Assembly (NCBI GenBank): GCA_028876695.1 | Contig: JAGWRH010000315.1 | Location: 1-10,855, forward strand | Source of the DNA: Acidobacteriota bacterium | GTDB lineage: Bacteria; Acidobacteriota; Terriglobia; Acidiferrales; UBA7541 | Length of the DNA: 10,855 nucleotides | Direction of reading: 5' to 3' | In this document: one piece after another, positions 1 through 6,459 of the stretch | Position numbering within the stretch: position 1 is the stretch's first letter | How the letters are laid out: every line of letters starts with the position of its first letter | Notes under the pieces: model-generated | Told to the model about the DNA's origin: nothing | Database searches by the model: none | Seen by the model: the letters and a program-made list of their open reading frames with translations, nothing else | Position numbers and translations under genes: made by a program

Positions 1-518
1 CCCGGGGCCATGATGTCGTAAATCTTCTCCATCAGTGTCGGAACGATCGCCACGTCGAAGTAATCCAGCAAATCCCACGCCAGGACGCCGTTAAAATTGC
101 TCGGCTTGTACTCCAGCGCCACGTTCAGAAATTTTTCGACGAACGCCTCCTGCGAAACCGGCTCGCCATCCGCTCGCGCCGGAGCCACTCGCAGCCGTTC
201 TTCCTCCGTGGTCAAAAATTCCTTCCATGTCCGAAGCAAATCTTCGGTGGAAAGCCGAAACCCCTTTTCCAGGAAGAAATTCACGGTGGACTGCGCAATC
301 GGGCCGAGGTCCAAAATGCGCGCGTGCGGTATATCGGAAAGCAGCCACAAAAACTCTTTCAAGCTATTCGAAACCCGTGTATTGGGCGACGAATCCGCAG
401 CGTGGCTCGGCCCCGGCTTCGCTGCCGTTGCCGCGCTTCCCGCGTTGCTGCCCGATCCTACCGCTCCGCTGTGCCGCGTGGGGACGGTTCCCAGCCGGGT
501 TTTCGCCATCCAATTCAT
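1..518 (-). CDS. SAM-dependent methyltransferase-like protein, C-terminus cut by window edge
   Basis: The reading frame is open from an ATG at 518 to the left edge, giving the first 172 residues. Residues 18-45 are a low-complexity Gly/Ala/Ser/Pro stretch. The folded part begins near residue 50 with NSLKEFLWLLSDIP and ILDLGP (68-73), which resembles motif I of class I methyltransferases but lacks a full GxGxG. Residues 145-155, VLAWDLLDYFD, resemble the acidic strand-4 motif of that fold. An ATG at 509 is an alternative start. The one at 518 has a purine-rich GGGGTGAGG about nine bases upstream. The gene lies downstream of bactofilin on the same strand, separated by a hairpin-rich block. The methyltransferase call is from motif resemblance, and the substrate is unknown. 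The C-terminal half is outside the window, so the call is moderate. Confidence 0.6.
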   Translation of the reverse strand, partial: MNWMAKTRLGTVPTRHSGAVGSGSNAGSAATAAKPGPSHAADSSPNTRVSNSLKEFLWLLSDIPHARILDLGPIAQSTVNFFLEKGFRLSTEDLLRTWKEFLTTEEERLRVAPARADGEPVSQEAFVEKFLNVALEYKPSNFNGVLAWDLLDYFDVAIVPTLMEKIYDIMAP

Positions 519-577
519 CTAACTGTGCCTCACCCCGTCCCCGGCCGCCTTCACCAGGCTCATTTTCGCAACAGTTC

Positions 578-671
578 GGGGCCCCCAAAAACTTGCGTCA
601 ATGCGCCCCGGCAAGGGGCGCGATCCGAAGTCCCACCGGGGTCCCCAAAACGCGAAGCGTTTTGGGGTGCC
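578..671. repeat. Compound palindromic intergenic element behind bactofilin
   Basis: The block fills most of the space between bactofilin and the methyltransferase-like gene and ends directly at the bactofilin stop codon. It holds three structures. Its ends are imperfect inverted repeats: GGGGCCCCCAAAA at 578-590 against TTTTGGGGTGCCC at 660-672. A perfect 11-bp stem with a GAA loop lies at 643-667. A 7-bp stem with a 5-nt loop lies at 603-621. The first hairpin could act as a transcription terminator for bactofilin, but it has no T-run after it. A related word, CCCCAAAAACTCCTGCGT, occurs at 3125-3142 in the galT leader. It may be a dispersed genomic repeat; copy number cannot be judged from one window. 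Confidence 0.55.
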
Positions 672-1235
672 CTATTCGTCGTCCGCGTTCGCCGCCACAG
701 GTTTTAGCTCCGTCTCGTCTGTGGGCTCCTGCTCTGGAACCGCGTAGGCGGCCTTCGTTCGCGTCACTTCCACTTTCCCGTGGAACTTCGCCCCGTCATC
801 GATGGCTATGCTCGGCGCGGCCAGCGCCCCATCCACCTGGCTCGACGCGCCCAATCGCAGCTTCGCGTCCGCCTTCAAATTGCCCTGCACCGTTCCGTTG
901 ACGACAATCTCTTTCGCGTCGATATCGGCCTGCACTTTTCCCTGGGGGCCGATTGTAACGCGTCCGCCAGTCACGCGGATTTTTCCGTTCGCCTCTCCAT
1001 CCAGGTAAAGATCGGAGCTTCCCGTAATCTCACCGCGAATCTTCAATCCCGCGCCGATTCTCGAGGCGTCCGACGATACCCCTTCCCCGCCTGAATATGC
1101 AACTGGCGCCGGCGCGGGGCGGTCAAAGCTGGGCTTTGAAGGCTGAAATGAACTTTGCGGTTGCGTCCTGGGAGGTATAGAACCGGGGCCTGTCGCAGAG
1201 TCCGAAGTTGGTTTGCCGTCTGGTTTGCGCCACAT
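672..1235 (-). CDS. Bactofilin (polymer-forming cytoskeletal protein, DUF583)
   Basis: This 187-residue protein carries a bactofilin beta-helix domain at about residues 58-157. It shows the typical short repeats ending in Gly/Val: IGAGLKIRGEITGSSDLYLD, then VTIGPQGKV, IVVNGTV and LRLGASSQVDGAL. The N-terminal 55 residues are rich in Pro, Ser and Gly, and the C-terminal 25 are acidic; flexible tails on both sides of a rigid core are normal for the family. Bactofilins self-assemble without nucleotides into filaments, usually at the inner membrane, and affect cell shape or cell-wall enzymes. The ATG at 1235 was chosen over an in-frame TTG at 1250 because GAGGAGG lies seven bases before the ATG and the TTG would fall inside that ribosome-binding site. 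No membrane segment is visible. The domain call is strong; the cellular role is inferred from the family. Confidence 0.92.
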   Translation of the reverse strand: MWRKPDGKPTSDSATGPGSIPPRTQPQSSFQPSKPSFDRPAPAPVAYSGGEGVSSDASRIGAGLKIRGEITGSSDLYLDGEANGKIRVTGGRVTIGPQGKVQADIDAKEIVVNGTVQGNLKADAKLRLGASSQVDGALAAPSIAIDDGAKFHGKVEVTRTKAAYAVPEQEPTDETELKPVAANADDE

Positions 1236-1330
1236 TGGATTCCTCCTCAAGAAAAGCCCAGGACACGCCGCGACTTCCGGTACGCAAAACCCGGGGTGCA
1301 GCGCGTTGGGGCGCTTCGCAGATGTGCGGA

Positions 1331-1377
1331 TTACGCGTAAAGCGCGCCTACTCTGCGGTGAACAAGAACATAGTATA
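1331..1377 (-). promoter_or_regulatory. Possible promoter region for bactofilin
   Basis: The 165-bp gap between the ydcF stop and the bactofilin start holds no gene. On the minus strand TATACT at 1377-1372 resembles a sigma-70 -10 box about 137 bases upstream of the bactofilin ATG. No good -35 box sits at the right spacing. A perfect 10-bp palindrome, TTACGCGTAA, lies at 1331-1340, downstream of that box, and could be a regulator site. Both are suggestive only. Confidence 0.2.
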
Positions 1378-1400
1378 CGCGCAATACCCTGTAAACGATC

Positions 1401-2126
1401 CTAGTGCCCAGTGGTGCCGAAACGATACAACTCGGAAATACCGCCCAGATCGGGCCAGGTGGAGCCGATTTTAGCCGTCCGCGGATCCTGGTGCCGCAGC
1501 TCCCACATAGCCAGAGCCATGCCGCCGGCCTCCCGGAAGAAGATCTTCGTTCCGGCCCGCGTCCGCCACCAGTTGTTCGGATCGTACTCCGAGTCTCGCG
1601 CGGGAATCAGCCGCACTTCGGTCCCAGCCGGCAGCACGCGCGCCAGGATATACCGCGCCCGCCGGGTGTGGTAGTTCGACGTCACGACCAGGATTCTCTT
1701 CCAGCCGTGCGCGCTGACGAACTGCGCGATCGCCTCGGCTTCTTCATGCGTGTTCTCCGCTCGATGCGTCAGCAGCACGATGTCGTTCGCCGGCACGGCC
1801 CGATCGATTAAATCAAGCTGTTCCAGTTGCGCAATGCTGGCATACGGCCGCAAATACCGTCCACTGGCGATAATCCGCGGCGCCCAGCCCGCTTTCAGCA
1901 GTTCCGCCGCGCGAGTTGCGCGGTCGCCCTGATAATTGTCGTCGGCCAAAATCACGATAGCGTCCGCCGGCGCCGTTCCGTCGTCCACCACCCAGAAGTT
2001 TCCCGCCAGCCGCATCAGAGGATGCCGCGCGAGATAAATGACAAACGCAAAGCACGCCAGGAAAAGCAGAAATACCAACCGGAAGAATATCCCGCCGCGT
2101 TCTCCGCTCCGACCGGTAGCCCTCAT
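1401..2126 (-). CDS. YdcF family (DUF218) membrane-anchored protein
   Basis: This 241-residue protein has a basic N-terminus, one hydrophobic segment at about residues 13-33 (signal anchor), and a DUF218 domain from about 54. Family motifs visible are ADAIVIL (54-60), HRAENTHEEA (121-130, the usual ENTxxNA site) and VVTSNYHTRRA (147-157, the usual TSxxHxxRA site). Members are mostly uncharacterised. E. coli YdcF binds S-adenosylmethionine in vitro, and SanA/ElyC relatives affect envelope barrier and peptidoglycan or lipid-carrier metabolism. The ATG at 2126 overlaps the galT stop as ATGA, so the two genes are likely translated together. With the anchor, the domain is expected on the periplasmic side. 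An envelope-polysaccharide role fits the galT neighbour but is inference. Biochemical activity is unknown. Confidence 0.85.
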   Translation of the reverse strand: MRATGRSGERGGIFFRLVFLLFLACFAFVIYLARHPLMRLAGNFWVVDDGTAPADAIVILADDNYQGDRATRAAELLKAGWAPRIIASGRYLRPYASIAQLEQLDLIDRAVPANDIVLLTHRAENTHEEAEAIAQFVSAHGWKRILVVTSNYHTRRARYILARVLPAGTEVRLIPARDSEYDPNNWWRTRAGTKIFFREAGGMALAMWELRHQDPRTAKIGSTWPDLGGISELYRFGTTGH

Positions 2127-3103
2127 CGCCCCGGATCAGCCTGACGCAGCCGTTCCGCTGCCTGTTCAGGATAGGTGCCGTTGAAATAGACCTCTTTCAG
2201 GCTGTAGGACTCGCTGCGCGTCTCCATAATGGGCAGAATTTCGAGATGCCAGTGGTAGTCGCCCGCGATCGTTCGCCAATACTCGCTCAATTCGCCCTTC
2301 GTCTGCAGCGTGCTCGGAGCGGTGTGCACCACCATGTGGTAGCTCGTTGTCACCTTCGCGATACGCCGCAACGTCCGGCCCAATAATTCCGCCAGTTCGC
2401 GCCGGTTCTCGCCCGGCAGCGGCGCTTCGAACTGATGGTTGTGCTGTCGCGGCATGATCCAAGTCTCAAATGGCACCCGGGATGCGTACGGGCAAAACGC
2501 GACGTAATCCCCCACCGTGTCCACCACGCGCGCCTGCTGCCGCAATTCCTGGCGGAGGATGTCGCAAAATACGCAGCGTTCCCGCTGCCGGTACCAATCG
2601 CGTGCCGCGCGCAGCTCATACAGCACGCGCCGCGGAACAAACGTCGTCGCCGCCACTTGTGAATGAGCGTGCGGCCATTCCTCGGCCGCGCCCGCGCCGT
2701 AATTCTTGAATACCGTCACGTATTTGAATCGGGCGTCGCGCTTCAGGTCGCCGATTCGCGCCGCATACGCAGCCAGCACCCGCTCGATCTCTTCATCGCT
2801 CAAATCCACGAGCCGCCGCCCATGTTCCGGCGTCTCCACCACGATTTCGTGCGCGCCCACCGCGTCCATCCGATCGAAAATTCCCTCCGCGCTGCGCCCC
2901 GGATCGCCCTCGATGCGGTAAAACGGCTGGAAATGGGGGAATACGCGCACCTGTGCGGCGCCCTGCTCCGGCAGCTCCAGCAGCGAGCGCCGCCCGTCGC
3001 GGTTCTCCGGGCAAAGCGGACACGGGACGTCGCGTTGGCTTGGGCGCTCCATCTGCCCAATCACCACCCAGCTGCGCGTTATCGGATCTTTTCGAAGTTC
3101 CAT
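2123..3103 (-). CDS. galT: Galactose-1-phosphate uridylyltransferase family protein
   Basis: This 326-residue HIT-superfamily nucleotidylyltransferase would swap UMP between UDP-glucose and a hexose 1-phosphate (Leloir pathway). It opens with the family signature MELRKDPITRSWVVIG. A CPLC zinc pair is at 28/31, GAHEIVVETPEH at 83-94, FKNYGAGAAEEWPHAHSQ at 132-149 and a second Cys pair, CVFC, at 177-180. In GalT the second His of the HxH motif is the nucleotidylated nucleophile (H147 here), and Q149 of HxHxQ is also present. The middle residue is Ala rather than the usual Pro. The frame stays open 50 codons upstream, but the start at 3103 gives the conserved N-terminus and the upstream part contains a hairpin repeat; the Shine-Dalgarno is weak. 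It heads an operon with ydcF. ADP-glucose phosphorylase or another sugar-1-phosphate specificity is possible. Confidence 0.85.
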   Translation of the reverse strand: MELRKDPITRSWVVIGQMERPSQRDVPCPLCPENRDGRRSLLELPEQGAAQVRVFPHFQPFYRIEGDPGRSAEGIFDRMDAVGAHEIVVETPEHGRRLVDLSDEEIERVLAAYAARIGDLKRDARFKYVTVFKNYGAGAAEEWPHAHSQVAATTFVPRRVLYELRAARDWYRQRERCVFCDILRQELRQQARVVDTVGDYVAFCPYASRVPFETWIMPRQHNHQFEAPLPGENRRELAELLGRTLRRIAKVTTSYHMVVHTAPSTLQTKGELSEYWRTIAGDYHWHLEILPIMETRSESYSLKEVYFNGTYPEQAAERLRQADPGR

Positions 3104-3528
3104 GCGACACGCCCCAGCCGCCTTCCCCAAAAACTCCTGCGTTTTGGAGTGGCGCGGATGCTCCGCTTTTGGCTGCCGGGACAGCGCCATCTTATACCCA
3201 TCGTTCGCGCCTCGCCAGAATCCACACCACTTACTGGCGGCCCCGATCTCCATACTTATGGACCGCGGACTCGTTGCCTCTTGCTACCTCGAATACTTCG
3301 CACTCGCGATCCATTGTGCGACTCGGAGCGGGCGGGGTTACACCCAGGATACCGCTTACACTTGTGCCGCAATCGCTTCGGCTCTAAGTGAGGCAAGGCA
3401 AAACCGCGTCCGCGCAGTTCGCTGCGACAACCTAAGAAAACCGGTTTACACTTCGCTTTCAGTGACGCGCCAATGAATCGAAAGGCCCGAATTCGCCGCC
3501 CCGCTCATTATTCGCCCGGCTCGTAACG
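3104..3528. other. Divergent intergenic region between galT and the APC permease
   Basis: I see no convincing gene in these 425 bases. They should contain both promoters, but no clear -35/-10 pair stands out. Structures visible are a hairpin at 3125-3149 in the galT leader, a TCCATA-CT-TATGGA inverted repeat at 3249-3262, a CGCAG-TTCG-CTGCG hairpin at 3413-3426, and TTTACACTT/CTTACACTT words near 3355 and 3445. A 17-codon ORF at 3473-3526 ends two bases before the permease TTG start. Confidence 0.5.
3125..3149 (-). repeat. Hairpin in galT leader related to the bactofilin-end repeat
   Basis: On the minus strand CTCCAAAA pairs with TTTTGGGG around a 9-nt loop, 22 bases upstream of the galT ATG. 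One of the eight pairs is T-G. Read on the plus strand the same position is a C-A mismatch, so the structure is better as minus-strand RNA. The left arm and loop (CCCCAAAAACTCCTGCGT) match 583-598 apart from a two-base gap. It could be a copy of the same dispersed repeat, or an mRNA leader structure. Confidence 0.4.
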
Positions 3529-4887
3529 TTGAGCAATTCCGCCGCCCAATCCGCCGCTAGCGTCACCGCCGCAGCGAAAAAATCTCCGCGCGCCAAGCTG
3601 ACGCTTCTGCCCTTGATCGCCGCGACGTATTTCGTTGTCGCCGGCGGACCCTACGGCCTTGAAGATATCGTCCAGAAAACCGGCTACCGCGCCACGCTCG
3701 TGATTCTTCTTCTCACGCCGCTCCTCTGGAGCATTCCCACGGCCATGATGGTCAGCGAGCTCGCCACCTCCATACCGGAAGAAGGCGGCTTCTACATTTG
3801 GGTTCGGCGCGGCCTCGGCCCTTTCTGGGGCTATCAGGAAACGTGGCTGACGCTCGCCGGCAGCGTCTTCGAGATGGCTTTGTACCCAAATCTTTTCGTG
3901 GACTACATCGGCCGGCTCGCGCCTCCGCTGGTCGCGGGCCATCGTGGCCTGGCGCTCGGATTCGGAATGATCGCGCTGTGTGCTTTGTGGAATCTTGTCG
4001 GCTCGCGCGCGGTCGGCCAAGGTTCCGTCTTTCTCAATATCGCGCTGCTTTCACCGTTTGCCGCTCTGATCGGTTTGGCGCTTTTCCACGCGCATCCCGG
4101 CCTGCCGCTCGCCGCGCCGTTGCACCACGCTGATCTGCTCGGCGGAATCCTGATCGCCATGTGGAATTACATGGGCTGGGACAACATGTCCACCGTCGCC
4201 GGCGAAGTCGAAAATCCTCAGCGCACCTATAGCCGCACGATGCTCGGCGCGGTGATTCTCGTTATTGCCACATATCTCTCGCCAGTTGCCGCCGTCGCGC
4301 GCACCGGGCTCGACCCCAACGCTTGGGTCACCGGCGGCTGGGTGGACGTGGGCCGCTTTTTCGGAGGCGAAGCACTGGCGATTGCCATCACCGTGGCTGC
4401 CGTTATTGGCTCGATCGGGACGTTTGGTGGGCTGATGATGTCGTTCACGCGCTTGCCATCCGTCATGGCCGCCGACGGTTTTCTCCCAAAAATTTTCACT
4501 CGAGAAAGCTCGCGCAACGGCACGCCGTGGGTCTCCGTGATTGCGTGCGCCGCGTTTTGGGCCCTCTGCTTTCCGCTCGGTTTCGAGCACAGCCTGTTGC
4601 TCGATATTCTCCTCAGCGGCCTGAGCGTGCTGCTCGAATTCGCCGCGCTCGCCGCGCTGCGCATCCGCGAGCCTCGCATGGAGCGACCGTATCGCGTTCC
4701 CGGCGGACTCTTCGGTGCGATCGGCATCGGCGTGCCTCCGCTGGCGCTGATGATCGCGGGCGTCGTGCGAAACAGCCGCGAGGCCGTCGGCCACACCAGC
4801 GAACTCGCCATCGGCGGCGCGATCATCGCCGCTGGTATCGCCTTTTACTATTTTTCACTTCTTTTTCGTCCCAGATCACCGGCATGA
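3529..4887 (+). CDS. APC superfamily permease, polyamine/amino acid type
   Basis: This 452-residue polytopic membrane protein has roughly twelve hydrophobic segments, beginning near residue 24. TM1 carries the unwound-helix motif GGPYGLED (39-46). EEGGFYIWVRRGLGPFWGYQETW (84-106) is the typical APC loop and TM3 start. WNYMGWDNMSTVAGEVENP, near residues 212-230, closely resembles the plant and protist polyamine-uptake (PUT) branch. The protein would import an amino acid or polyamine by proton symport. The first ATG lies well inside the protein, after TM1, so the start must be an alternative codon. TTG at 3529 is the only reasonable candidate after the in-frame stop at 3463, although it has no clear ribosome-binding site. 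No operon partner is evident; tadA follows after 121 bases. Family is strong, substrate is inferred. Confidence 0.88.
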   Translation: MSNSAAQSAASVTAAAKKSPRAKLTLLPLIAATYFVVAGGPYGLEDIVQKTGYRATLVILLLTPLLWSIPTAMMVSELATSIPEEGGFYIWVRRGLGPFWGYQETWLTLAGSVFEMALYPNLFVDYIGRLAPPLVAGHRGLALGFGMIALCALWNLVGSRAVGQGSVFLNIALLSPFAALIGLALFHAHPGLPLAAPLHHADLLGGILIAMWNYMGWDNMSTVAGEVENPQRTYSRTMLGAVILVIATYLSPVAAVARTGLDPNAWVTGGWVDVGRFFGGEALAIAITVAAVIGSIGTFGGLMMSFTRLPSVMAADGFLPKIFTRESSRNGTPWVSVIACAAFWALCFPLGFEHSLLLDILLSGLSVLLEFAALAALRIREPRMERPYRVPGGLFGAIGIGVPPLALMIAGVVRNSREAVGHTSELAIGGAIIAAGIAFYYFSLLFRPRSPA

Positions 4888-5008
4888 CACTTACGCTGGG
4901 CTGAAGCTGCGCTCGAACCCACACGGCTGATACGAAAGCCGCTGACGTTCTGTTTCCGCTGGCGCGAGCCGCGAGGATCAGGTCGCGGCGTCATGATATT
5001 CTGCGCCG

Positions 5009-5476
5009 GTGCCTGGGCTAACTGGAAATACCGGCGATGCTGAATTCATGCGCGAGGCGCTCGCCGAAGCTCGCTCCGCCGCCGCTCGCGGTGAGGTCCC
5101 GGTCGGTGCCGCCGTCGTGCTCGATGGAAAAATTATTTCGCGCGCCGGCAATCGCACCATCGGCGATTGCGACCCTTCCGCGCACGCCGAGATCATTGCG
5201 CTGCGCGAAGCCGCGCAGTCCATCGGCAATTACCGGCTCCTCGGCGCGTCGCTCTACGTGACCATCGAGCCGTGCGCGATGTGCGCTGGAGCGATGATTC
5301 AAGCCCGCCTCGCGCGCCTCATTTATGGCGCCGACGATCCTAAGGCGGGCGCAGTGCGCTCGTGCTTTTCGATTCTCGATTCCGAGCGCCTGAACCACCG
5401 CGTCGAGATAACGCCTGGCGTCCTGGCCCCCGAAGCCATCGCTCTGCTGCAAGAATTTTTCGCCGCGCGGCGCTAG
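5009..5476 (+). CDS. tadA: tRNA-specific adenosine deaminase TadA
   Basis: This 155-residue protein converts adenosine 34 to inosine in the tRNA-Arg(ACG) anticodon and is usually essential. The zinc-dependent cytidine-deaminase fold is clear. H59-A-E61 supplies a zinc ligand and the catalytic glutamate, and PCAMC gives C89 and C92. The TadA-specific context is present: GEVPVGAAVV (28-37), N48, and AGAMIQARLARLIYGADDPKAGA after the second Cys. Length is normal for the family. GTG at 5009 is chosen because DAEFMREAL matches the usual TadA start; an ATG at 5048 would remove helix 1. No clear ribosome-binding site is visible. An intrinsic terminator follows 27 bases after the stop, so the gene ends its transcription unit. 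Confidence 0.95.
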   Translation: MPGLTGNTGDAEFMREALAEARSAAARGEVPVGAAVVLDGKIISRAGNRTIGDCDPSAHAEIIALREAAQSIGNYRLLGASLYVTIEPCAMCAGAMIQARLARLIYGADDPKAGAVRSCFSILDSERLNHRVEITPGVLAPEAIALLQEFFAARR

Positions 5477-5503
5477 CGCAATCGGCCTAACAGGCGAAGG
5501 TCA

Positions 5504-5528
5504 GGCGAATTCTTCGCCCTGCTTTTTT
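5504..5528 (+). terminator. Intrinsic terminator after tadA
   Basis: A 6-bp stem (GGCGAA / TTCGCC) with a TTC loop is followed, after four bases, by six T residues at 5523-5528. Position and orientation fit termination of tadA. Confidence 0.7.
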
Positions 5529-5553
5529 CTATGATGTCCTCATAGCAAAAAGC
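5521..5553. terminator. Overlapping long inverted repeat, terminator-like on both strands
   Basis: GCTTTTT-T-CTATGA pairs with TCATAG-C-AAAAAGC around a 5-nt TGTCC loop: 13 of 14 pairs match. It shares its T-run with the tadA terminator. It could slow or block transcription on either strand, or insulate the Rieske operon from tadA. No minus-strand gene that would need it is visible to the right. Confidence 0.4.
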
Positions 5554-5761
5554 ACCCTTCACGCCCGATATACGACCAAAATTTGCGCCAATTCTGCCCG
5601 CGGAACTCGCCTCTCGTCCCGATTCTAACGGCATGCCTACCTCCAGTTTTTCGATGGCCCGCCTGTCCCATTTTGGTAAGATGCCGCCATCGGCGGATTG
5701 CCACCCGGCGGCGCGCTTCGTGACGCAGGCCGCAAGTCCGCCGTGCAAAGAGCAGCGACCC

Positions 5762-6139
5762 ATGCCAGCGACCACGCAAAAAGTATTCGTCGGCCCGAGC
5801 AACGATGTGCCGGAAGGCGGGCGGCTGATCATCGACGTCGGAGGAATGACCATCGGCATCTTTCGTTTTCAGGGCAAGCTCTTCGCGTATCAGAATCGCT
5901 GCGCCCATGAAGGCGGGCCGGTCTGCCAGGGCAAAATCGTGCCGCGAGTCACGGAAGTGATCGACGAGAACGGCGCGAGCCGCGGTTTTGCCTTCGACGA
6001 ATCGCGCCTCCATATCGTCTGCCCGTGGCATGGCTATGAATACGACATCCAGACCGGCACGCACCCAGGTCGTCCGTCGTTGAGGCTCTTGCGGGTGGCG
6101 GTGGAAGAAAACCCCGGCGGTATTTATGTCACCGTCTGA
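5762..6139 (+). CDS. Rieske [2Fe-2S] domain protein
   Basis: This 125-residue soluble protein has the Rieske cluster ligands C47-A-H49 and C87-P-W-H90, in NRCAHEGGP and HIVCPWHGYEYD. It would carry electrons through a [2Fe-2S] centre held by two Cys and two His. The stretch between the ligand pairs is 37 residues, against about 15-20 in ordinary Rieske ferredoxins. The extra part runs from KIVPRVTEVIDENG to FAFDESRL. The ATG at 5762 starts the domain sensibly; the frame stays open upstream with an ATG at 5681, so a 27-residue extension is possible. There is no signal peptide. The 3' end overlaps the next gene by 14 bases, indicating translational coupling. It may be an electron donor or a structural subunit for the amidohydrolase two genes down. 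Confidence 0.88.
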   Translation: MPATTQKVFVGPSNDVPEGGRLIIDVGGMTIGIFRFQGKLFAYQNRCAHEGGPVCQGKIVPRVTEVIDENGASRGFAFDESRLHIVCPWHGYEYDIQTGTHPGRPSLRLLRVAVEENPGGIYVTV

Positions 6140-6452
6140 CGCAGCGCCGCAGTTCGCCGATTTATCGGGCGCGCTTCATGACCGGATCGCGGCGACGATC
6201 GATGCCGGCCAGATCGCGCGCGTTCCGCCGCAGGATGTGACCGCGTTGCTGACCGAGGCCGTGCGCCTGTACTCCGCCGTGGCGGAAGAAATCGAGCGCG
6301 AGATTCCGCCGATCGACGCGACCATTTCCGCAACGGAAGCGATGGTGGTCGCTTGCGCGCTGCTCCGCGCACACCGGCTGAATCCATTCGACCTGGCTCT
6401 TTGGTTTTCGCGCACCGCGCCGCGGCATCGTTCGGACGCGCCAGACGCGTGA
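6126..6452 (+). CDS. Small helical protein of the Rieske/amidohydrolase operon
   Basis: I do not recognise this 108-residue protein. Its first 14 bases overlap the Rieske gene, and its stop is seven bases before the amidohydrolase ATG, so it is firmly inside the operon. The sequence is predicted mostly alpha-helical: ALHDRIAATIDAG, VTALLTEAVRLYSAVAEEIEREIPP, then ATEAMVVACALLRAHRLNPFDLALWFSR. There is no signal peptide, no clear membrane helix and no metal-binding motif. Position suggests an accessory or adaptor subunit linking Rieske protein and enzyme; that is inference. Confidence 0.8.
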   Translation: MSPSDAAPQFADLSGALHDRIAATIDAGQIARVPPQDVTALLTEAVRLYSAVAEEIEREIPPIDATISATEAMVVACALLRAHRLNPFDLALWFSRTAPRHRSDAPDA

Positions 6453-6459
6453 AAAAGGG

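Noticed and set aside
97..901. Long plus-strand open frames across the left end
   Set aside because: They are rich in Arg, Pro and Ser, and lie opposite the methyltransferase-like and bactofilin genes, whose proteins have recognisable motifs.
1236..1250. TTG start at 1250 for bactofilin
   Set aside because: It falls inside the ribosome-binding site of the better ATG at 1235.
4051..4826. Long minus-strand frames opposite the APC permease
   Set aside because: Composition is typical of antisense frames in GC-rich genes; the plus-strand protein has clear family motifs.
4888..5008. tRNA-like GGTTCGA word on the minus strand between permease and tadA
   Set aside because: The flanking bases do not form a T-arm stem and no other cloverleaf arms are present.
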